A DNA stretch of 48,000 nt from positions 1 to 48,000 of the forward strand of contig NZ_JNVB01000028.1 of NCBI RefSeq assembly GCF_000770305.1. The letters run 5' to 3'. Below the pieces are notes generated by a model. The model saw only the letters and a list, made by a program, of their open reading frames with translations. It was not told the origin of the DNA and ran no database searches. A program made the translations under genes and the position numbers. The stretch is from Erwinia oleae (GTDB taxonomy: Bacteria; Pseudomonadota; Gammaproteobacteria; Enterobacterales; Enterobacteriaceae). Below are positions 41,697 to 48,000 of the stretch, piece by piece (positions within the stretch are counted from its first letter, which is position 1; each line of letters starts with the position of its first letter).

Positions 41697-42617
41697 ATGA
41701 AGGACTCCCCGTGCTTTACCCGCAGCCTGCTGCATCCGCGCTACTGGATTACATGGATTGGGCTGGCGATACTGTTTTTGCTTGTTCAGCTCCCTTTTCC
41801 GTTCCTGCAAAAGCTCGGTGCCTGGATGGGACGCACTTCAATGCGTTTCCTGAAACGCCGGGTTCGCATTACCCGCCGTAACCTTGAACTCTGCTTTCCC
41901 GATATGCCTGCGGAACAGTTAGAACATCGCATCGAGAAAAATTTCGAATCGCTTGGCATGGGGCTGCTGGAAACGGGCATGGCTTGGTTTTGGTCCGATC
42001 GTCGCGTGCGTCGTTGGTTTAATGTAAACGGTCTGCATAACCTGACTGCCGCACAGAAAAACGGCCGCGGCGTACTGATCATTGGCGTACATTTTATGTC
42101 GCTCGAGCTTGGCGGACGCGCAATGGGCCTGTGTCAGCCGATGATGGCGTTGTATCGACCACACAACAATAAACTGATGGAGTGGGTACAGACCAAAGGT
42201 CGTACGCGTTCTAATAAAGCTATGATTAACCGCCGCGATCTACGCGGTATGGTGCAGGCGCTCAAGCAGGGCGAAGCCGTCTGGTTTGCTCCCGATCAGG
42301 ATTATGGCCCAAAAGGCAGCGTTTTCGCGCCCCTTTTCGCCGTTCCGCAAGCCGCTACCACCAGCGGCACCTGGATGCTGGCCAGGATGGCACAGCCCGC
42401 CATGGTTACCGTTGTGCTGATTCGTAATGAAGATGGCAGTGGTTATGAGCTGGTGATCCAGCCTGAGCTGAAAGACTATCCCATAGAGGATGAACAGCAT
42501 GCCGCAGCCTTCATGAATAAAGTGATCGAGCGTGAAATCATGCGCGCACCCGAGCAGTATATGTGGCTCCATCGCCGCTTTAAAACACGTCCTACCGGTA
42601 CACACTCCCTTTATTAA
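41697..42617 (+). CDS. lpxP: LpxP-like lipid A acyltransferase
   Basis: 306 residues, the length of E. coli LpxP. The LpxL/LpxP/LpxM family adds secondary acyl chains to Kdo2-lipid IVA at the inner membrane. An N-terminal membrane helix (about 15-38) is followed by the catalytic HX4E motif in GVHFMSLELGG. CQPMMALYRPHNNKLMEWVQ and WFAPDQDYGPKGS resemble LpxP, the cold-induced palmitoleoyl transferase, more than LpxL. The ATG at 41697 follows gagagga; a 14-residue longer frame is unsupported. It has its own start region after the fis terminator, in a place where E. coli has no lpx gene. Confidence 0.85.
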   Translation: MKDSPCFTRSLLHPRYWITWIGLAILFLLVQLPFPFLQKLGAWMGRTSMRFLKRRVRITRRNLELCFPDMPAEQLEHRIEKNFESLGMGLLETGMAWFWSDRRVRRWFNVNGLHNLTAAQKNGRGVLIIGVHFMSLELGGRAMGLCQPMMALYRPHNNKLMEWVQTKGRTRSNKAMINRRDLRGMVQALKQGEAVWFAPDQDYGPKGSVFAPLFAVPQAATTSGTWMLARMAQPAMVTVVLIRNEDGSGYELVIQPELKDYPIEDEQHAAAFMNKVIEREIMRAPEQYMWLHRRFKTRPTGTHSLY

Positions 42618-42631
42618 TGACTTCACCGCTG

Positions 42632-42657
42632 GGGCCGATCCCTTCGGCCCTCTCTTC
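42632..42657 (+). terminator. Likely terminator after the lpxP gene
   Basis: The 7-bp stem gggccga / tcggccc with a 5-base loop is followed by tctcttc, 15 bases after the stop. The T tract is weak. Confidence 0.55.
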
Positions 42658-42721
42658 AAATCAATATTTCACTAACATTTTTGCACATTCGATCACATTG
42701 CTTCTATTTAGTAAAAGTATT

Positions 42722-42768
42722 TGCCCCATTTGTGATCAATCTATCTGGCTTTGCCCCTCTCTGGTGCG
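42722..42768 (+). promoter_or_regulatory. NtrC-type enhancer sites upstream of aapJ
   Basis: 42752-42768 reads TGCCCC-tctct-GGTGCG, ten of twelve matches to the NtrC consensus TGCACC-N5-GGTGCA. A weaker copy, TGCCCC-N5-TGATCA, lies at 42722-42738. The centres, relative to the predicted start at about 42869, are near -109 and -139, the geometry of glnAp2. Confidence 0.65.
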
Positions 42769-42842
42769 CCATATTAAGTAAATCTTCTGAACATTCCCAA
42801 AAAATAAGACTTCCTTTCAATGAATTCAGGACGCTGCAATTT

Positions 42843-42858
42843 TGGCACTACCTTTGCA
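42843..42858 (+). promoter_or_regulatory. Sigma-54 (-24/-12) promoter of aapJQMP
   Basis: TGGCAC-N5-TTGCA, with GG (42844-42845) and GC (42856-42857) exactly ten bases apart, matches the RpoN consensus. The predicted start point is about 42869, some 80 bases before aapJ. Confidence 0.8.
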
Positions 42859-42947
42859 GTGTCGTGGATGGCTGATGCCACAGACAGACGAATGCACCAC
42901 AGCGTGCGTTAAACATAACAAAACGAATTTGCCACACAGGATGCTTT

Positions 42948-43973
42948 ATGAAAAAAATGATGCTCTCCACTCTGGTTGCCGCTGCCGCGCTGTTTACCGT
43001 GGCAAATCAGGCGCATGCTGGTACCACGCTTGACGCAATTAAGAAGAAAGGTTTTGTGCAATGCGGTATCAGTGATGGATTGCCTGGCTTCTCTTATGCG
43101 GATGCCAACGGCAAATTTAGTGGAATTGATGTGGACGTTTGTCGCGCAGCCGCAGCGGCCGTATTCGGCGATGCTTCCAAGGTTAAATATACCCCTCTGA
43201 CGGCGAAAGAGCGTTTCACCGCCTTGCAGTCCGGCGAAGTGGATATTCTCTCGCGCAATACAACATGGACTTCCGCTCGCGATGGCGGCATGGGCTTTAT
43301 TTTTGCTGGCGTAAACTATTACGACGGCATTGGCTTCCTGACGCACAACAAAGCAGGTTTGAAAAGTGCGAAAGAGCTGGATGGCGCGACCGTTTGCATT
43401 CAGGCCGGCACCGATACCGAGCTGAACGTGGCAGACTACTTTAAAGCAAATAATATGCAGTACACGCCGGTGACCTTTGACCGCTCTGATGAGTCGGCAA
43501 AAGCGCTGGATACCGGACGCTGCGATACGCTGGCTTCTGACCAGTCACAGCTGTACGCGCTGCGTATCAAGCTGGGCAAACCGGATGAGTTTGTCGTTCT
43601 GCCTGAAGTCATCTCTAAAGAGCCTTTAGGCCCGGTAGTGCGTCGCGGTGATGATGACTGGTTCACCATCGTTAAATGGTCCCTGTACGCCATGCTTAAT
43701 GCAGAAGAGATGGGCATTAACTCTAAAAACGTTGACCAGATGGCCGCTAAACCGACCACGCCAGATATGGCGCATCTGCTCGGTTCCGAAGGCGATTTCG
43801 GCAAGGATCTGAAGCTGGACAACAAGTGGGCCTATAACATCATTAAACAGGTAGGCAACTACGAAGAGATTTTCAACCGTAACGTAGGTAAAGACAGCCA
43901 ACTGAAAATTGCTCGCGGTCAGAATGCTCTCTGGAACAAAGGCGGCATTCAGTACGCTCCACCAGTGCGTTAA
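42948..43973 (+). CDS. aapJ: AapJ/YhdW, periplasmic amino-acid-binding protein of a general amino-acid ABC importer
   Basis: 341 residues. A signal peptide (1-24, ending AHA) is followed by a family 3 solute-binding fold: GISDGLPGFSYADANGKFSG, GIDVDVCRAAAAAVFG and SRNTTWTSARD. The Aap system of Rhizobium takes up many L-amino acids, and this is its likely role here. In E. coli the counterpart yhdWXYZ sits in the same place beside rrnD. The gene has an aggatg Shine-Dalgarno. It is separated from aapQ by a strong hairpin, as often seen when the binding protein is made in excess. Confidence 0.95.
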   Translation: MKKMMLSTLVAAAALFTVANQAHAGTTLDAIKKKGFVQCGISDGLPGFSYADANGKFSGIDVDVCRAAAAAVFGDASKVKYTPLTAKERFTALQSGEVDILSRNTTWTSARDGGMGFIFAGVNYYDGIGFLTHNKAGLKSAKELDGATVCIQAGTDTELNVADYFKANNMQYTPVTFDRSDESAKALDTGRCDTLASDQSQLYALRIKLGKPDEFVVLPEVISKEPLGPVVRRGDDDWFTIVKWSLYAMLNAEEMGINSKNVDQMAAKPTTPDMAHLLGSEGDFGKDLKLDNKWAYNIIKQVGNYEEIFNRNVGKDSQLKIARGQNALWNKGGIQYAPPVR

Positions 43974-43989
43974 TCCTTCCGTTTTACAG

Positions 43990-44009
43990 GGCGCCGGTTT
44001 ACCGGCGTC
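43990..44009 (+). other. Intercistronic hairpin between aapJ and aapQ
   Basis: ggcgccggt-tt-accggcgtc gives a 9-base-pair stem with one G-T pair, 17 bases after the aapJ stop. No T run follows. Such hairpins stabilise the binding-protein message over the permease message. Confidence 0.65.
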
Positions 44010-44041
44010 TTCGTCAGCGTTTTCGTCACTGAGGTTTCAAC

Positions 44042-45220
44042 ATGTCTCAACGCCCAACCGTAAAAAGGGATATTTCATTCAGCAATCCTGCGGTGCGCGC
44101 CTGGCTGTTCCAGATCATCGCTATTGCCGCCGTCGCAGGCGTGGCGCTCTATCTGGTTCATAATACAATTATTAACCTGGCCAATCGCGGCATCACGTCC
44201 GGTTTTGGCTTCCTGGAGCGCAGCGCAGGTTTCGGTATCGTTCAGCATCTGATTGAGTACAGCGAAGGCGATACTTACGCCCGGGTATTCCTCGTCGGAC
44301 TGACCAACACGCTGCTCGTTTCTGCCCTTTGCATTGTTTTCGCCTCACTCCTGGGATTTTTTATTGGTCTTGCGCGCTTGTCCGATAACTGGCTGCTGCG
44401 TAAGATATCCAATATCTATATCGAAACCTTCCGCAACATCCCGCCGCTGCTGCAAATCTTCTTCTGGTACTTTGCCGTGCTGCGCAATTTACCCGGGCCG
44501 CGTCAGGCGATGAACGCTTTCGATATTGCCTTTGTAAGCAATCGCGGGCTGTACATTCCCTGGCCGCAGTACGCGGACGGAACCTGGCCTTTCGTGATGG
44601 CACTGCTGCTGGCCGTGGCGGCGTCAGTTGCACTGTTTCGTTTTAACCGTGCGCATCAGCTTAAAACAGGTCGTCTGCGCCGAAGCTGGCCCCTTGCGCT
44701 CGCTATGCTGGTGGTTTTTCCCGCCGTTGCACATCTGATCTTTGGTGCCGCAATGCACTGGGATGTTCCGCATCTCAGAGGCTTTAACTTCCGTGGCGGT
44801 TTTGTGCTGATCCCGGAACTGGCCGCACTGACGCTCGCGCTGTCAATTTATACCTCTTCGTTTATCGCAGAGGTGATTCGCTCAGGCATTCAGTCCGTTC
44901 CTCACGGTCAGCATGAAGCAGCGCGTTCGCTGGGATTGCCAAACCCCGTGACGCTGCGCCAGGTCATTATTCCGCAGGCAATGCGCGTTATTATTCCGCC
45001 GCTTACCAGCCAGTACCTGAATATCGTGAAAAACTCATCGCTGGCCGCCGCGATTGGTTATCCCGATATGGTGTCGCTTTTTGCCGGCTCAGTCCTGAAT
45101 CAGACCGGGCAGGCGATTGAAACGATCGCTATCACCATGGGTGTCTACCTGATTATCAGCCTGCTGATTTCGCTGTTGATGAATATTTACAACCGCAAAA
45201 TCCGCCTGATTGAGCGTTAA
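44042..45220 (+). CDS. aapQ: AapQ/YhdX, amino-acid ABC transporter permease
   Basis: 392 residues with several membrane helices and the large mid-protein insert typical of AapQ. The ATPase-coupling EAA loop is EAARSLGLPNPVTLRQVIIP near residue 300. It pairs with AapM to form the channel. It ends 15 bases before aapM. Confidence 0.95.
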   Translation: MSQRPTVKRDISFSNPAVRAWLFQIIAIAAVAGVALYLVHNTIINLANRGITSGFGFLERSAGFGIVQHLIEYSEGDTYARVFLVGLTNTLLVSALCIVFASLLGFFIGLARLSDNWLLRKISNIYIETFRNIPPLLQIFFWYFAVLRNLPGPRQAMNAFDIAFVSNRGLYIPWPQYADGTWPFVMALLLAVAASVALFRFNRAHQLKTGRLRRSWPLALAMLVVFPAVAHLIFGAAMHWDVPHLRGFNFRGGFVLIPELAALTLALSIYTSSFIAEVIRSGIQSVPHGQHEAARSLGLPNPVTLRQVIIPQAMRVIIPPLTSQYLNIVKNSSLAAAIGYPDMVSLFAGSVLNQTGQAIETIAITMGVYLIISLLISLLMNIYNRKIRLIER

Positions 45221-45235
45221 GAGAATGAGATCATT

Positions 45236-46339
45236 ATGACATTAGCAACTCACGACGATATCCCGCCGGTGCCGACCAATGCATTCTCACGCGCCGTTAT
45301 TTGGGCACGGAAGAATCTCTTCTCCAGTTGGGGCAATTCGCTGCTGACGCTGTTTTGCCTGTGGGTGATGTGGGCCGTCGTGCCGCCCGCGCTGCAATGG
45401 CTGGTGTTTCAGGCCAACTGGCTCGGCGAAACGCGTGCCGACTGTACTAAAGAAGGCGCCTGCTGGGTGTTTATCCATGCGCGATTCGGCCAGTTCATGT
45501 ATGGGCTTTATCCGCATGAACTGCGCTGGCGTATTAACCTGGCGTTGGTCATCGGGCTGGTTTCCATTATCCCGATCTTCATGAAGAGCATGCCACGTCG
45601 CGCCATCTATATTGCAGCCTGGATTGTTGTTTATCCGATCGTGGTCTGGTTTCTGCTGTATGGCGGCTATTTCGGGCTTGAGCGCGTGGAAACGCGTCAG
45701 TGGGGTGGTCTGACCCTCACGCTGATCATTGCCGCGGTGGGTATCGCAGGCGCGCTTCCGCTGGGTATTTTGCTGGCGCTGGGCCGCCGGTCAACCATGC
45801 CGGTGGTGCGATCGCTGTCGATAATTTTTATCGAATTCTGGCGTGGCGTGCCGCTGATAACCGTACTTTTTATGTCATCAGTGATGCTGCCGCTGTTTAT
45901 GGCGGAAGGAAGCAGTATAGATAAGCTGATCCGCGCGCTGGTCGGGGTGGTGCTGTTCCAGTCGGCCTATGTGGCGGAAGTAGTTCGTGGCGGCCTTCAG
46001 GCGCTGCCCAAAGGACAGTATGAAGCAGCCGAGTCACTGGCCCTGGGATACTGGAAAACGCAGGTGCTGGTGATCCTGCCACAGGCATTAAAAATGGTTA
46101 TTCCAGGCTTGGTTAATACCATCATTGCGCTGTTTAAAGATACCAGTCTGGTGATCATCATCGGTCTGTTCGATCTTTTCAGTAGCGTACAGCAGGCAAC
46201 GGTTGATCCGACGTGGCTCGGCATGTCTACAGAAGGCTATGTTTTCGCCGCGCTGGTTTACTGGATTTTTTGTTTTAGCATGTCGCGCTACAGCCAGTAT
46301 CTGGAAAAGCGCTTTCACACCGGGCGTACACCGCACTGA
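45236..46339 (+). CDS. aapM: AapM/YhdY, amino-acid ABC transporter permease
   Basis: 367 residues with membrane helices throughout. The EAA loop is [20 protein letters not shown] near residue 263. Residues about 55-85 include a soluble loop with two cysteines (DCTKEGACW) that could form a periplasmic disulfide. It ends 8 bases before aapP. Confidence 0.95.
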   Translation: MTLATHDDIPPVPTNAFSRAVIWARKNLFSSWGNSLLTLFCLWVMWAVVPPALQWLVFQANWLGETRADCTKEGACWVFIHARFGQFMYGLYPHELRWRINLALVIGLVSIIPIFMKSMPRRAIYIAAWIVVYPIVVWFLLYGGYFGLERVETRQWGGLTLTLIIAAVGIAGALPLGILLALGRRSTMPVVRSLSIIFIEFWRGVPLITVLFMSSVMLPLFMAEGSSIDKLIRALVGVVLFQSAYVAEVVRGGLQALPKGQYEAAESLALGYWKTQVLVILPQALKMVIPGLVNTIIALFKDTSLVIIIGLFDLFSSVQQATVDPTWLGMSTEGYVFAALVYWIFCFSMSRYSQYLEKRFHTGRTPH

Positions 46340-46347
46340 GGCTTAAA

Positions 46348-47109
46348 ATGACACAAACTTTGATTCAACCCGATGACGCGATGATGATTACGCTTGAGAA
46401 CGTGAACAAATGGTATGGTCAGTTTCACGTGTTGAAAGATATTAATCTGCACGTAAAACCACGTGAACGTATTGTCCTCTGCGGGCCTTCAGGTTCAGGA
46501 AAATCGACGACTATTCGTTGTATCAATCATCTTGAAGAGCATCAGCAGGGCCGCATTGTCGTGGATGGTATCCATCTCAATGACGATTTGCGTAATATCG
46601 AACGCGTCCGTACCGAAGTGGGGATGGTGTTTCAACACTTCAATCTGTTCCCACATCTGACCGTACTGCAAAACTGCACGCTGGCACCCATTTGGGTGCG
46701 GAAAACACCGAAGAAAGATGCTGAAGCTTTAGCGATGCACTATCTCGAACGCGTACGCATTGCTGAACACGCGCATAAATTTCCCGGTCAGCTCTCCGGC
46801 GGTCAGCAGCAGCGTGTTGCCATCGCCCGTTCACTCTGTATGAAGCCAAAAATCATGCTATTTGATGAACCCACCTCTGCACTCGATCCAGAAATGGTTA
46901 AAGAAGTGCTTGATACCATGATCGGCCTTGCAGAAGATGGCATGACGATGCTCTGTGTAACGCATGAAATGGGCTTTGCGCGTACCGTTGCAGACCGGGT
47001 GATCTTTATGGATCGCGGTGAGATCGTTGAGCAGGCGCCGCCGCAGGAGTTCTTCTCTAATCCGACATCAGAGCGTACGCGCGCTTTTCTCTCACAGGTT
47101 ATTCATTGA
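46348..47109 (+). CDS. aapP: AapP/YhdZ, amino-acid ABC transporter ATPase
   Basis: 253 residues. Walker [10 protein letters not shown] is near 47-55, the Q-loop in VFQHFNLFP, the ABC signature [12 protein letters not shown] near 150-161, Walker B IMLFDEP near 169-175, and the switch histidine in VTHEMGFA. This is the polar amino-acid uptake class, closely like GlnQ. It is the last gene of the operon. Confidence 0.97.
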   Translation: MTQTLIQPDDAMMITLENVNKWYGQFHVLKDINLHVKPRERIVLCGPSGSGKSTTIRCINHLEEHQQGRIVVDGIHLNDDLRNIERVRTEVGMVFQHFNLFPHLTVLQNCTLAPIWVRKTPKKDAEALAMHYLERVRIAEHAHKFPGQLSGGQQQRVAIARSLCMKPKIMLFDEPTSALDPEMVKEVLDTMIGLAEDGMTMLCVTHEMGFARTVADRVIFMDRGEIVEQAPPQEFFSNPTSERTRAFLSQVIH

Positions 47110-47140
47110 GTTAGAAAAGCCCGTTTTGATTTTGTGGAGT

Positions 47141-47171
47141 AAGTCCCGGCGCTGAGTCGGGGCTTTTTTTT
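47141..47171 (+). terminator. Terminator after aapP
   Basis: The stem aagtcccg / cggggctt (one G-T pair) with an 8-base loop runs into eight T. An alternative outer pairing uses aaaagccc at 47115-47122. Confidence 0.8.
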
Positions 47172-47209
47172 GCTTACAGACAGGCTTTATGGGGGCGGCA
47201 TTTCAAAAT

Positions 47210-47243
47210 GCAAAAAAGCCTCATGCTTTCGCATGAGGCTTTT
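47210..47243 (-). terminator. rrn operon terminator
   Basis: A 13-bp perfect stem (aaaagcctcatgc / gcatgaggctttt) with a 4-base loop. On the minus strand it is followed by TTTTTTGCATTTT. It lies 12 bases after the distal 5S gene. Confidence 0.92.
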
Positions 47244-47254
47244 CCGTCTGTATG

Positions 47255-47374
47255 ATGCCTGGCAGTTCCCTACTCTCACATGGGGAGACCCCACACTACC
47301 ATCGGCGCTACGGCGTTTCACTTCTGAGTTCGGCATGGGGTCAGGTGGGACCACCGCGCTAGAGCCGCCAGGCA
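47255..47374 (-). rRNA. rrf: 5S ribosomal RNA, distal copy
   Basis: 120 bases, starting TGCCTGGCGGC and ending CTGCCAGGCAT on the minus strand, with closed terminal helix and intact loop E sequence. It corresponds to rrfF of E. coli rrnD. It differs from the proximal copy at two positions. Confidence 0.97.
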
Positions 47375-47404
47375 AATTCTTTTACCGAACTCACTTTTTG
47401 TAAC

Positions 47405-47480
47405 TGGTGCTGATACCCAGAGTCGAACTGGGGACCTCACCCTTACCAAGGGTGCGCTCTACCAACTGAGCCATATCAGC
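47405..47480 (-). tRNA. thrV: tRNA-Thr (anticodon GGT)
   Basis: 76 bases with encoded CCA end. The acceptor stem is GCTGATA / TATCAGC, the D-loop is AGTTGGTAGA, the anticodon loop TTGGTAA reads GGT, and the T-loop is TTCGACT. It lies between the two 5S genes, as thrV does in E. coli rrnD. Confidence 0.98.
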
Positions 47481-47522
47481 ACGCTTATTTCTTATAAAGA
47501 CTCAGGTCTTTATCTTAATATG

Positions 47523-47642
47523 ATGCCTGGCAGTTCCCTACTCTCGCATGGGGAGACCCCACACTACCATCGGCGCTACGGCGTTTCACTTCTGAGTTCG
47601 GCATGGGGTCAGGTGGGACCACCGCGCTAAAGCCGCCAGGCA
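47523..47642 (-). rRNA. rrf: 5S ribosomal RNA, proximal copy
   Basis: 120 bases, the first 5S gene after 23S. Compared with the distal copy it has T instead of C at about position 13 and C instead of T at about position 97 of the transcript. Both copies look functional. Confidence 0.97.
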
Positions 47643-47714
47643 AATTCTGTTATCCGGAACTCCGCTGAAAATTCTTTTCGTCTCTCATTACCACCAGAAC
47701 GCTTCTGGCGTTGT

Positions 47715-48000
<286 letters not shown>

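Noticed and set aside
42676-42700. CRP- or NtrC-like sequence ttgcac...tcacat before aapJ
   Set aside because: Only one half resembles either consensus; the stronger NtrC site is at 42752-42768.
47170-47403. ORFs of 62-77 codons over the rrn terminator and 5S gene
   Set aside because: They lie in the 5S rRNA and its terminator; not protein-coding.

Overview
The window is chromosomal DNA from a gammaproteobacterium of the order Enterobacterales. Gene order from sspB to the rrnD-type ribosomal RNA end follows the Escherichia coli block sspBA-rpsI-rplM-zapE/zapG-degQS-mdh/argR-yhcN-aaeBAX/aaeR-tldD-yhdP-rng-maf-mreDCB-csrD/acuI-accBC-yhdT-panF-prmA-dusB-fis-yhdWXYZ-rrf-thrV-rrf-rrl, with near-identical products (Fis, S9, L13, MreB). 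Differences from E. coli are a type II dehydroquinase next to accBC, msrPQ at this site, a Bap-like adhesin beside sspB and no acrEF/envR block. I infer Erwiniaceae (Pantoea/Mixta/Erwinia type); the genus cannot be fixed from the sequence alone.

Layout. 1-1918 (minus): N-terminal 639 residues of a giant Bap/BapA-like secreted adhesin, running off the left edge. 2436-4726 (minus): sspB, sspA, rpsI, rplM. 4958-9264: zapE and zapG (divergent), then the envelope proteases degQ and degS. 9318-11008: mdh and argR (divergent, with a likely ARG box). 11426-13637: two tandem YhcN/DUF1471 genes facing a GabD-like dehydrogenase. 13716-17990: the aaeXAB efflux pump and its divergent regulator aaeR. 17987-30953 (minus): a GST, tldD, yhdP, rng, maf, mreD, mreC, mreB and csrD. 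31148-39009 (plus): acuI, msrP, msrQ, aroQ, accB, accC, yhdT, panF, prmA. 39167-42617 (plus): an alpha-carbonic anhydrase, dusB-fis and an LpxP-like acyltransferase. 42948-47109 (plus): the aapJQMP amino-acid ABC transporter. 47255-48000 (minus): 5S, tRNA-Thr(GGT), 5S and the 3' end of 23S rRNA.

How the genes work together. Most of the window is core housekeeping: translation, cell shape (mreBCD), fatty-acid initiation (accBC), envelope quality control (degQS, yhdP, msrPQ) and tRNA modification coupled to fis. The accessory positions are the adhesin, the yhcN pair plus gabD-like gene, the GST, the carbonic anhydrase and the LpxP gene, each fitted between core genes. The best new regulatory reading is a sigma-54 (-24/-12) promoter with an NtrC-type enhancer at about -109 before aapJ. 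It predicts that the amino-acid transporter is switched on by nitrogen limitation.

I found no CRISPR array, phage, insertion sequence or defence system. I see no clearly undescribed multi-gene system; the findings are mostly regulatory elements and local gene-content differences.
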